Assembly (NCBI GenBank): GCA_024305405.1
Contig: JAKNDB010000107.1
Span: 2,108,001-2,172,000 of the forward strand
Length of the DNA: 64,000 nucleotides
Direction: 5' to 3'
Source of the DNA: Dirofilaria immitis
Taxonomy: Eukaryota; Nematoda; Chromadorea; Rhabditida; Onchocercidae
Under the pieces are notes generated by a model. The model worked only from the letters and a program-made list of their open reading frames with translations. It had not been told where the DNA came from and ran no database searches. This document shows, in pieces, positions 48,993-60,733 of this stretch (positions are counted from its first letter, which is position 1; every line of letters begins with the position of its first letter). Made by a program: the position numbers and the translations under genes.

Positions 48993-50609
48993 GCATAGCT
49001 GAGTGAAAATTGTAAATAATAAAATTTGTATTTTAATCATCAATTAAGCAATTCTCGAATGAACATTTGAGCATTTAACAAAGAGTAAATAAATTTGTGT
49101 TGTAAAAATCGATTAATCATGTATTATAGAATGAATCATTTAACAGTTCAAAAATACATCTTTTGATCGAGAATAATTCTCGAAATTCGTTTTAATTAAC
49201 TTTTACACAAACACTAACTATAAGAATAGGAGAAAGAGAGGAGAAGAGGGAGAAGAGGAAGGGAAGTTTTTGAAATGATCGTAAAGGTATGAAAAAAAAA
49301 CAACAACTGCTCTGATCATTAATCTTCTAAAAGATTAATGATAACAAATATTGAAAAATGATCAATGTCATGATAACTAACATATATATTTCACGGAAGA
49401 TATAATCAATTATATCAATCCATTTTCATTTTTTTTTTTGTTTTTATTTTTGAACATATATTAAGTGTATGAGTTTTGTTTTAATTTTTTTCTGCTACAT
49501 TATCTATAATAAATTATGATATGTTTTGATTAATATATATCGGAATTAATTCATTTTAATTAAAAATATTAATTTTTAGAGAAAAGATAGGAAGAGAATG
49601 AAAAAAATTAATTTTAATTTTAAAATAGCATAATCAATTTTTATTAAATTAATTAAGAAATTTTAAATTTCCAAATTATTTTCTCTTAAAATGAAAGATT
49701 TTTCTTTGCCAATAAAATATCAAATTGCTTTTTTACAGAAATTTTCGTTATGATAATATTTGAATAAAAAATAAAAATAATAGATGAAACGAGCAGTCTT
49801 AAAATATGTCAAGATATTAATTCGTTTTGGGATATTTTAAATTATATACCAAATAATTATCAACTAATAAATATCGCTGATAATATTTCTTGTTGAATTG
49901 GGAAATTTTCAGTATTATCGTTAACTTTTTTAAATTAGATCAATAGGAAATGATTATGCAATTTGTTATAAATTTATTGTGAAAATAGCACAATTTCTAC
50001 TACAATTTCATATTAATAATCAGTAAGACAAATTGTTAATTCTTGACATTCAGTCTCGAAGTGATTATTTTGTTTTATTACATTTCTATAACAAATTATA
50101 TAACTGAATTAATAAATGGCCGAATAAATATAATATAATTTTAAAAAATAATTAAAATTATCATTCGCTAACTTATGAAAAAAAAAAAAAAAAGATGATA
50201 AATATATGCGAAGATTTATACGTTTTCTTAACATATCACTAATTTCAACTATCAATCGACCGTAAAAAATTGAAGCTAATTTGATGGATATTATCTGCGC
50301 ATACTGATTATACACTGATTAATGATTATATTTTGGTGATATTTTTTTTTTATGATTATATTTTTTTATTGAGAAATGTATTCTGCTTGATTTTTTCTTT
50401 CAATTTTTGCAATAAATAATTTTCGCATAATAAAAATTATAATTTATTTATTATAAAATGAATGATAAATTATATCTTTCAGTATTTCATTGGAAAAAGG
50501 AATAATTGAATAGCTTGTAATATTTTAGCTATTCTGATTCTGATTGATAACTGATACGATTCAAATAAATAATTTATATATCAATTCGAATTTATATTAG
50601 CAATAGATA

Positions 50610-51454
50610 ATGCATTTGGGATATGCTAAATATAATCAATCTTATCATAATAGCGGACGATATCAAGTTCAATCATATCGGAATATATTAACGATTGATC
50701 CGATACAACAATTACCGGATAAAATTGGTGCACACATCCTTCTACAACTTTCACTTAAACAACGAACAAGGTAAGTAAGGAATTTTAAAATTTTCCATTT
50801 ATTTTTAATATCATTTGGTACTTTTGTTGTATGATATATGATACGATATATATTATTTCTATCTTTAATTTCTTCCGTTGTTTATTTTCCATTTATCGTC
50901 CATATTATTGATATGTATCATTTTTCTTTCACATTATTTACTGTTTTTTTTTTTTTTTAATGATATGAAATATTTTGATAAATGAATGAAAAATTTCAAT
51001 TTATCAATTAGTAAGCATCTATGATGCGATGTTATCATTAGTATCATTATTATCTAATGATCAGCAGTAATAGATTGAAGAAAAGATTGATTAGCGAAAT
51101 GATAACAGAATAATATTTCATATCATCATCATCATCATCATCATCATTATCATCATCAATCATCATCATCATCATCATCTTTCTTTCTAGTAATCTCTTC
51201 AAGAAAGCTAAAAATTTTCATCCAATACTTTACACACTCAATTAATTCCTTTCTGTTATTACATCATTAACGCTGCTATTGCTGCCGCAGTTCATACCGC
51301 CCGGAATATTATATCATGTCGAGATTCTCATTTTCTATTGCATGGCCGCATAATTCTGAATATAAGGAAGGATAGATAATTCAAACAAACATATGTATGT
51401 ATATATGTATGTACATACACAATATAATATAAACACACATAAATATACAAATAC

Positions 51455-51491
<37 letters not shown>

Positions 51492-52021
51492 TACATATAC
51501 ATATACATATACATATACACATACACATACATGTACATATACATATGCATATATAAAAATAAAGAGAGAGAAGGAGAAGGGAAGAGAGAGAGGGAGAGAG
51601 AGAAATATAAACAAAAAGTGATAGATAGATATGTTTAGGAATGAATGAAATGAATGAGTGAATAATGTTGAAAATAAAAATGGATGGATGGATGGATGAA
51701 TGAATGAATGGATGAATGGATGAATGGATAGATGGATAGATGGATAGATGGATAGATAGATTGTGAACATCATATTTCATTCATTTAATTAGGAAAACAT
51801 TTGGGAGTATGTTGCTTTACTGTTAGAATGAACAATGTAAAGTAGTTTATTCTTTGAATTCTTTCTCGACTTCTTAATTTTTCCCTTCTTACCTACCATA
51901 TATATCCTTCTGGGAATTCAGAATACTCCTTCGGGATCATTCATCTGTATCTATCTCTTTTATCTTCATTTTTATAGTGAATATCAATAATAATAGTAGT
52001 AATAATAATAATAATAATAAC

Positions 52022-52080
<59 letters not shown>

Positions 52081-52093
52081 TAGTAGTAGTGGC

Positions 52094-52172
<79 letters not shown>

Positions 52173-54821
52173 ATAGATGGATTGATAAAATAAGCAAGAA
52201 ATTGAATGATTTTAGAAATTAGTGGGAATGATGCATAATCGTTACATAGAAGATGTCTCTTTGTTATGCTTATCATTTATCATTCCTTCGTCATTCCTTC
52301 ATTTCTTTCCAGGTAAAAATCTGATAAAAGAATTCCATTTTATTTCCTAATATTATTTAGCATAATTCAATACAATTTTCTTGCCTTTTACTAATTTCAA
52401 TAACAGCTAACACCTTTGATGCATTAGCTAAAGATTTCCTGTTTACTACTGCCAGCTTTATTCTCGAGAGTTGAGAAAGATAGATGGAAAAATCCCTTTC
52501 TGTTTACTATCACTCTCTGATTGCTTCAATTCATTTCCATTATATGCTTATTAATATAACTTGGAATAGCTTCCATTCATTTGCCCACCAATATGGTTAT
52601 GATGAAAGACCATAGTGAATTTAGGCTTTGGCCAATAGTGGACATAAAGATGAAAGATCAATCAAAAATAAGCCAAAAAGTTATGAGCCAATCATATTTC
52701 TTCTAATCATTCTTTTAATCATTATGATTAACACGGTATGCTATAGCTAATCATTCAAACTATAATTCAAACTACGCTAAACTTCTCCGTAATATACATC
52801 TATATGTGTATGTATGTGTGTGTGTGTATGTGTGTGTGTGTGTAATGTGTAATTGTATGTCATCTTAGGGGACATGCCTTACACATCATCTATCTTTTCG
52901 TTCATATATTTCTCTATCTTCTTGTTGGTATGATAAGTAGTAATGCTACTATACATTTGGATGTTTTGAAATTTGTTGGTAGCATGAAAGAAAATAGCTA
53001 GCAAAAAAGAAAAAAAAATATCACTGATAACAAACTATTATTATGAAGAATTCTCGGATGATTTATTTAGAATGAATTCAAACTTTACGTAAGAATCTTA
53101 TTATAATACAATACGTGAAAAAAAAATCATTTAATAATCATTATCATTTTATTTAATTCTAGGCTTGAATTAGTTAATCGAAAGTGGCGTGAAATATCAT
53201 TAATGGCATCACGTACTGATAATCGACCTGTTTGGGTTTATATTATATTTCGAAAGAATCATTGCAGTGGACATGAAAAATGACTGTTAATATAAGTTTT
53301 GATGGACCAATCTTTTGGAAACGACAAGTGGCATATATTTATTGCTGTAGCTGTCATTTTCATGAACATGAGGTTTTTCTTTCTTTTTCTTTTGAATTTA
53401 TTTATTTCAGACTTCTCGAGATTCATTTCAGACTTTTCGAGATTCATTTCACACTTCTCGAGATTCATTTCACACTTCTCGAGATTCATTTCCTTTACTC
53501 TAATAATTTTAATTTCGTGAAATAATATAATTTCAAAAGGTTATCTTAATTATTGCTAAATGTAGTAATTTAATTCAATTATTTAATTATTATTATATTT
53601 AATAGAATTGTATTAAAATAAATTATATTATATTTAAAGCTTATCATTGTACTTTACGAATTTCATCAATTTTTTAATTAAATTTAAACTTTTAATCATA
53701 AATTGACAATTCGTACTTATAACCGGTCTTTTTTTTTAAATGATTGAAAAACTGAAAATTTTTATATGGAATTTTTTCCTATAAAAAATTCAAGATTATC
53801 AAGATGACTAATTAGATTATCAAGACGATTAATTAGATTATCAAGATGACTAATTAGATTATCAAGACGATTGATTAGATTATCGAAACGACTGATATAA
53901 ATTAATTTAGAAAAATCAAGCAAAATAAATTATCCAATTAATCAATTATAAATTAATTGTTAATTTCTCTCTCGTTTTTCTCCAACAGATGCTAATATTA
54001 GTATAAAGGATTGGATAAAACAAGAAGAAAAAGAAAATTGAAAAATTAAAATTGAAGAATTGATGATTCTATAATTATCCTAACATTATATCTTAATTTC
54101 AAGAAGCATCAGAAAGCATCAGATGTAAAGGAAAATGGAAATTAATTTGGTTGCTTTTGTTAAATAAAAAAAAAAAAGAAAAAAGTTTTATATAACAAAT
54201 TAACACAATTTATACATATCGTTTCATTCTAATTCTTAAATTATCTAAGAAATTATCATTCGTATGAAACTTTTATTTCTTATTTTTCAATTTTATTTAT
54301 TTATTATTTTCATTTTTTTAACATTCATAGGAAATATTTTATGCTCAAATGATATATTATTAAATAATTATACATTGAGGAATATTGCAACAAATAATTT
54401 TATTATTTGATGGATTGATATTTGATTAAATAATTTTATTATTTAATAAATTGATATTTGATTAAATAACTTTATTATTTGATAAATATTTTGATAAATT
54501 GATATTTTGTTAAGTAACTTTATTATTTGATAAATTGATATTTTGTTAAATAATTTTATTATTTGATAAATTGATATTTTGTTAAATAATTTTATTATTT
54601 GATAAATTGATATTTGATTAAATAACTTTATTATTTGATAAATTGATATTTGATTAAATAATGGATTTAAAAATTTTTCAAATTTTTAATCTTTGCTTTG
54701 CATAAAATCAGTTTTAACATAAATAACTTTTCGAAATGATTTGATTCTTACATCACATTCTTATTTAAATTACAGGTAAATTAAAAAAAAGGAATCTATT
54801 GATTTGTGAAATTGAATTTAT

Positions 54822-54877
<56 letters not shown>

Positions 54878-56855
54878 GCATAGATGCGTGAAATTGAACA
54901 ATTACCGATATTCAATGTTTTAGATAAAAGTTTAATTTGCAGGAGCCATTATTAACATTGCTAAGAAAATTGGAGCATCGAGTAAGACGTGTATGTATCG
55001 TTGATACACCTGTTGATTATGCTTTTCTACCAGATAGTTTCTTTTCCTATATGGCAAGAAATATGCCACGTCTTCAAGTCAGTCTTTAATATTCCTTTTT
55101 TTTTTTTCTTCTTCTTATATATTTTCAAAAATATTTCATAAATTATCTCTTATCATTTTTATCAATTCATAATTTTTCTAATTGTTTACAGAAAAAAAAA
55201 TTTTAATTTCAATTTAAAAACATTTGATTATATGTAATTGAAATTAAATTTTAATATAATATAATCTTTCTGATAATATTAAATTTTATTTATTATTTTT
55301 AAAATTATTATATTTATTCAACCATAAAGAAAACTTTTAATATAAATTTATAACACTTGGGCTAACATTATAAATTAATAAATTTAAAAGCTCTAAAGAT
55401 CAATTTAGAAAAAAATGATAGCAATATTTCTAATATATATAACAATTTTATTATTGTTAATTTAATTTTAAATAAATTAATATGACACATTATTTTGATT
55501 GATATTGGAAAGAATGAATTGAATATTTGATCAATCTCGAGAAAAATTCGAAAATAGTTTATCTTTTTATAAGAGAAAACATACACTGAATAGATATTGA
55601 TCATTGCAGTTGTTATATAAAATATTTCAATAATATCGCGATCTATTAGATGATCTCGTTGATGATTGATGTAGCATAAATAATTTGTAAAATTAAAAGA
55701 AAAATAAATTGATAAATTGCTATGAAATTTTTGTTTCATTGTTTTTTAGTTTGTATACTTACGTGAAATTGATCTCGAAAAGATTAATCGCGGAACGGTA
55801 GTTGAATTAGCCCAACATTCTCAACTTAAAAAGCTTATCGTGCATAAATGTCGAAATTACGAAGTAAGCATTTTTGAAATTATCTAATTATATAAGCTTA
55901 TCCCAAGGAATATTTTCTGTATATTCTATGAAAGCTACAATTATTAATTATATCGAAAGAAATCATTGGTGAAATTCCAAAAGTTCTAGCCAAGCCTAAA
56001 AATCAAAAACCAAATAATTCAAATAACTCATCAATTATCCGGAAAGTAGAAATGGGTAATAATTGCATTTAAATAACTATTTCAGGTTTTTGAGGATTTC
56101 AATAATCTACCTCAGTTATTGGTTGTTAAGGGAGATATTGTTGGCTTAAAAGTGAGTTATCTTTAAATTTAAGTAAAAATAAGATCATAAATAATGATAA
56201 GAAAAGAGAAATATGATATGACAAGTTGCTAAATTCTCAAAACATCAATGGATCATCAAATGTTTCATCCATTTGATTACAATCATCACTGCTATCATTT
56301 TAAGTTTATTGATGATACGAACGGAGAGGATAAAAGCTTTCCTTTTTTTTTATTCAGAAAACAACTGATTAAATTGAGCGACTATATGAGATGATAGATA
56401 TCTCAAGATATTATAAGTAATTTGAAGTATCCAATTTGCTACAATTTCTACGTTTAATATGCTAGAAGTATTGTGATTCTTAAAGTATTGACGTGGCAAC
56501 GAAAAGATAAAGAAAAAATGATTATTGGTTGTTAAAGGAGATAAGATGATTATTGGTTGTTAAAGCAGATTTTGCATCCATAATTCGATCGATCCATAAT
56601 GCGATTTCATCTTGAACATTTCTTCAAATTTAAAAAAATTTCAAGAATCCGAATAATATGAAATGGATCATATTGCAGGCAATGATCGGTGATTACCCGG
56701 AACTTGATGAATTTGCAACGGAACCACAAAAATTAGATACCAAGCCAGATGATACTGATTTATCAATCAGTTCTGAGTCAGCTATATTATCCGAAAATAC
56801 TATTACATCCTCGACTTCCTCATATAAAATTACTGCCATGCAAGATAATATATAA
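50610..56855 (+). CDS. F-box-like protein (one apparent frameshift)
   Basis: Six exons: 50610-50770 (ATG), 53163-53372, 54943-55077, 55750-55863, 56086-56151, 56679-56855 (TAA); 287 aa if one base is added in exon 2. Residues about 34-75 (DPIQQLPDKIGAHILLQLSL, then RLELVNRKWREISLMASRTD) fit the F-box pattern (LP..I...IL..L....R..L..V...W), the SKP1-binding motif of SCF ubiquitin-ligase receptors. Downstream segments (LLRKLEHRVRRVCIVDT, MPRLQFVYLREIDLEKINR, LAQHSQLKKLIVHKCRNYE, FNNLPQLLVVKGDIVGLK) look like irregular leucine-rich repeats, as in FBXL-type receptors. The C-terminus is Ser/Thr/Asp-rich. Exon 2 reads HCSGHEK-stop, whereas one extra A in the run 53276-53280 continues as MTVNISFDGPIFWKRQVAYI up to a GT donor and restores phase 0. 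AATAAA follows at 56951-56956. Confidence 0.78.
50771..53162. repeat. 2.4-kb first intron packed with microsatellites
   Basis: Within the F-box gene intron lie (CAT)n 51124-51181, (ACATAC/ATATAC)n 51441-51546, a GA-rich tract 51560-51602, (GGAT/GAAT/AGAT) tetranucleotides 51679-51762, (AAT)n then (AGT)n 51986-52172, and (TG)n 52801-52846. Open frames reported over these are translations of repeats (poly-Ser, poly-Leu, poly-Thr, Tyr-Val), not genes. Confidence 0.88.
51986..52172. repeat. (AGT)n trinucleotide tract, about 50 units
   Basis: Begins as AAT/AGT mixtures, then near-pure AGT with rare GGT/GGC interruptions. The longest trinucleotide tract in the window. Confidence 0.92.
53410..53490. 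repeat. 21-nt tandem repeat next to exon 2 of the F-box gene
   Basis: Four copies of a TTCTCGAGATTCATTTCACA-like unit, starting about 40 nt after the exon 2 donor. They contain repeated XhoI-type CTCGAG palindromes and repeated TTTCA pyrimidine tracts. Confidence 0.85.
53792..53892. repeat. second 21-nt tandem repeat in the same intron
   Basis: Copies alternate between AGATTATCAAGATGACTAAT and AGATTATCAAGACGATTAAT forms, about 4.5 copies. Unrelated in sequence to the nearby 53410-53490 array. Confidence 0.85.
54395..54662. repeat. about 40-nt AT-rich minisatellite
   Basis: Roughly seven copies of TTTATTATTTGATAAATTGA plus TATTTGATTAAATAAC-like sequence, slightly variable in length, in the third intron region of the F-box gene. 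Confidence 0.8.
54820..54871. repeat. (AT)n microsatellite
   Basis: Pure AT dinucleotide run, about 70 nt before exon 3 of the F-box gene. Confidence 0.9.
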
Positions 56856-58075
56856 AATATTGCTACTACTATTTATTAATATAAAATGAAATATTTCAAA
56901 AAAAAAAAATGAATGAATGAATGAAAATTTTCAAAAGTTTTATTCTAAATAATAAATAAAGGAAAGAATGATTGAATGTATAAGAAGATCAAGAAGAATC
57001 TATGCCGGCAAAGTATCATTTTATTCGTTTCGTTTCAAACGAAGAAATCAAATGATCGATGATAGCTATATCAATCAATCAATCAGTCAATCATATCAAT
57101 TTCTGCCATATTGTCCTCTTAAAAACTTTCTAGTCATTCCTTTGTCTTTTTTCTTATCATCAATTTCTCTATTTATTGATAAGCCAAATATTATGTTGAA
57201 AATTTTGATTATTTAAGCATTAAAAACATTTTCATTTTAAATTAAACTTTTTCGAGAATCACTTATTTCAAACAACTTCGAGAAGAGTACTTTATCATGT
57301 TTGATGAATTTCTCATCAACTATGTTGTACGTACGTATATTATTTATTTGTGTATCTGTGACGACTATTGTTTTGAATAAACGAAATTTTTATTTCTTTC
57401 AAATCTCTTCGTGAAAGCGATCGGAAAATTACATTTGATCTATTTCAAATATGATCACATCCGTTTGTATTCCGCTGAAATTACAGCATCCAGTATAAGG
57501 CTGAATGTTTCCGACGATCGCATCTACGTCATATCTTTGCATTGGTTTTAGGATGAGAACTCATCAGAGAAAAAAAAATCATATAAAGTTTTGTCAGAGA
57601 AATGATAACATTATCAGTAAGGAATTCTCAGTAAACTATCAGAAGCTCCTGAAGTTTCGTACTTATCCAATCTATTCTAACCATAATCCATTTCCCTTAA
57701 TCAAATCATATAATAATCAATCATGATAGAGTTCATGAAATCGGTAAGCATTGATTTTGTCGATCAGAGTCTATCAGAAAAATAATTATATTATCAATAA
57801 AATCTTATTAGCAAAGCTATATCATTTATCAGTGAACGAATGGATATTTTTCGAGGGGATAATAGCGTTATCATATCATATCATATCAAATGATAGAAAG
57901 GTAATATTTTACAAGCAGTATTCGAAACAACGATTATACACTTGCTTGTTTAATAGAAATTGTATTGTGACCTTATGACCTATAGTATTTAATCATTTCA
58001 CGAAATCCCTCAATCCCTACACTTCAAAATTGTGTTGTAAATGATGGAGCAAATGAAGAGGTAAGCGCTCTTCGT

Positions 58076-58190
58076 ACTCACACATACACACACACACATA
58101 CGCACACACACACATACGCACACACACACATACACACATACACATACATACATATACATACACATACACACACATACATTACATATATAC
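58076..58190. repeat. (CA)n microsatellite
   Basis: CACACA/CATACA alternating tract. It accounts for the Cys/Val-rich frames seen on the minus strand. Confidence 0.88.
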
Positions 58191-58946
58191 AACATATACA
58201 AGCATATATAATAAGAAATATCCGCAGAGAGAACGAAACAGAAGCACAGACACACTTCATAAAAGTGTTAGTCGCCATATATATCTTCTGCGGACTGACG
58301 ACGGAACAAGCGGTACGCAGGGAGGCACGGATCGATCGTGGCGATGAGCTGATAGAGCAATGAAGATGGCGGTGTGCTGCAGATCGGTATTGGTACCGAC
58401 CGGCAGGCATGCCACGATGATGTGCTCAATCGGTTGGCTGCCGCTGTCTTTCAACGATGATAATGACAACAACGACGACGACGACGATGATGATGATGAT
58501 GATGATGCTGAACAGATGTTTTCTTCCTTCTCGCATTTATGTTGATATATTTATTATATATATATATAACTATTACATGCTGTTGTAGTAACGTAATAGT
58601 TTTTCCACTTTGACCTTTGATATAATACTATCAATTTTGATAGTGAAAGTTTATAGGAAATATTAAATAGCAAAATTACTATTTAGTATTGAATATGTTT
58701 ACCAATGAAATATAAACAGAAAGTTTTGTTAAGAGAATTTGGCGTAAAATAGCGTTAAAAAAAAACTTTCTATTTACTTATATGGAATAGAATGTGTAAA
58801 AGAATAGAGTCATTTTTGATAATAAATGAAAATGACAGTTAAGCAAATTTATCGTAGATGCAGAATAGAAGTATTGTTCTCGACGAGAATGATTCTAGTA
58901 ATTTGATTTTCCCTATATTGTTTTCTCGGATACTATTCTCCTATAT

Positions 58947-58998
58947 TTATTTCATCCATCCATCCATCTATCCATCCATCCATCCATCCATCCATCCA
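58947..58998. repeat. (CATC)n microsatellite
   Basis: About 13 tetranucleotide units with one TATC interruption. Confidence 0.9.
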
Positions 58999-59124
58999 AG
59001 ATTGCGTTATTTGTTGATCAAATAATTATTTATTTGTTTGAATGAAAAATTAATTAAAAAACACAAATTTTGAATTTTTCAGATATTCTAATGTATTAGA
59101 TGAGCAATAAATAGTATTTAAGTA

Positions 59125-60733
59125 ATGTCATCAAAAGGTGGGCCAGATTCTACATTCAATGATAATTTAATCAGAGAAGTACGTCTGAATCCAATAATCT
59201 ATGATTTCTCTCATCCCTTATACGGTAATGCAATCAAGAAACAGGAAACATGGATTGAAATTGCTGCTAAACTTAATGAGAAGGGTTAGTCATTGAATTT
59301 CATTTGCTAGAAATTTCTTTCCTTTTAATATTAACTCTGCGAAAATGAAATTATTACAATTATTGTTAATTTTAGTAGAAGCTGTGAAAACTCGCTGGCG
59401 TACGTTACGTGATAGATATACAAAAGAACGTCGACGTGTAATGACATGTGGTGTTGGATCATCATTTTCCTACTATGCTGATCTCTGCTTTTTGGATAAT
59501 TCTTGCACCGAAAATAGGTTTGATAAATTCCGTTTCTTAAAAATAGATCCTTTTTTTTTCACTCTCAAAAATATTTTATCACTCAAATATTGATTAACTG
59601 ACTTCTAAAAAATATCATATTACTCAAATATTATTCAGTCCTAGATAGAACGTTTAAATAGCTCTTCAAAAAATATTATTTAACATTTCTTTGATCTCTT
59701 CAAACGAAGTTTTTTTCTTTTTTTTTTTTTTGAAGATATTTCATTAGACTTTGTTATATTTCGTCAGATATAAAAGTTTGATTACAAAGATTAAAAATTG
59801 ACAAATAGAAATTCTCTCACAACATTATTAATGTTGTACTTTTGTAAGGATTGAAATAATTAAGTTCGTTCGAAGTTTCTATTAAATCTTAGGATTACGG
59901 CATCAAAAGTTAGCAAAAAAATAACCGCAACAACAAGGATAAGAATAATAACAATGCTGCAATTCACTGCGATGTAACGACATCTATGTTTGTAAAACCG
60001 GAAATTTTTGAGCAATCCTCCGATACCAGTTACAGTTTTGATAACAGGTTATTTCTTCCTTTTTTTTTTTTTGCATAAACTTAGAGACAAGGTTTCAAAT
60101 AGTTGCAATGAGATTCAATTGATTCATTTCATAGATGTTTCACATTTCACAAAAACTTGACTGCTATAAAACTTTTACAAAGCTTTTTATACATAGTTTA
60201 TTTTTAAAGAATCTTGTTTGTTCATATATTTTCATCTTGCTTTAGATGAAAATAATTTGCTGTGTAGCAGTATGCATTATTTTTTTAAATCTTTAGGATC
60301 GCTGATGATATGTTAATGGAACAAGAAGAAACGATTCCTTCTTCATCTGGACGAGAGCGTCCGGCGCAAAAAGACAAAGGATTCGGAAAACAACTCGTAA
60401 ATCTCCAACACCGCCGGTAAGCTCAGCAACAACAACGGCTGTAACAGAATTGGCAGAATTAATGGCTCTCGAAAAATGCCAGCAAAACGTTGTAGACTGG
60501 ATCCTTCACCGGATTCACCATCGGATACCGTTATGCATGCATTGATGCGTAGCGTCGAAGCGTTGCAACGTTTAGCGGAACAAAAACCTATTTTTGATCG
60601 TTCAGTGAGTCCACGTGATGCCGATGAATGTTTCGCCGATTTTGTTTGTATGTCGTTGAAATCAATTGATAATGGTAGTCGAGTACATGCTCGAATTGCA
60701 ATTCTCCATGCTTTGGCACAATTTCAAACGTAA
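59125..60733 (+). CDS. MADF-BESS domain protein (three apparent frameshifts)
   Basis: Four exons: 59125-59284 (ATG), 59376-59517, 59893-60047, 60297-60733 (TAA); 298 aa after three one-base additions. The N-terminal MADF domain (Myb/SANT-like DNA-binding) is clear over residues about 13-105: DNLIREVRLNPIIYDFSHPL, YGNAIKKQETWIEIAAKL, AVKTRWRTLRDRYTKERRRV, SYYADLCFLD. The C-terminus DECFADFVCMSLKSI then NGSRVHARIAILHALAQF fits the BESS motif (a small protein-interaction helix pair). The arrangement is that of Adf-1/Stonewall-type transcription factors. A basic stretch (RQRIRKTTRKSPTPP) lies between. Frame changes are needed at the A-runs 59925-59931, 60368-60372 and 60472-60476; with them every junction phase and the final stop agree. 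Likely a nuclear DNA-binding regulator; targets unknown. Confidence 0.85.

Larger units (their letters stand above)
45892..50609. other. gene-poor AT-rich region with microsatellites
   Basis: It contains (ATC)n 46651-46712, a (TG) tract 47399-47470, purine runs near 48420-48490 and 49220-49265, and isolated exon candidates (47601-47668 and 48778-48992). No full gene could be assembled. Confidence 0.45.
56856..59124. promoter_or_regulatory. intergenic region upstream of MADF gene with a less AT-rich island
   Basis: The F-box 3' UTR is followed by AT-rich DNA, a (CA) tract 58076-58190, a notably GC-richer block 58255-58545 ending in (GAY)n 58455-58509, and (CATC)n 58947-58998. A TTTTTCAG at 59075-59082 lies about 40 nt before the MADF ATG and is a candidate 5' acceptor. 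The block may be promoter or an untranslated first exon. Confidence 0.4.

Noticed and set aside
51328..52276. Long ORFs of poly-Ser, poly-Leu, poly-Thr and Tyr-Val type
   Set aside because: They are open only because trinucleotide and hexanucleotide repeats lack stops; they lie inside the F-box intron.
53259..53525. Independent ORFs over the 21-nt repeat (both strands)
   Set aside because: The plus frames are F-box exon 2 running into the intron repeat; the minus frame is repeat translation.
58010..58410. Cys/Val-rich minus-strand ORFs
   Set aside because: Produced by the (CA)n tract.
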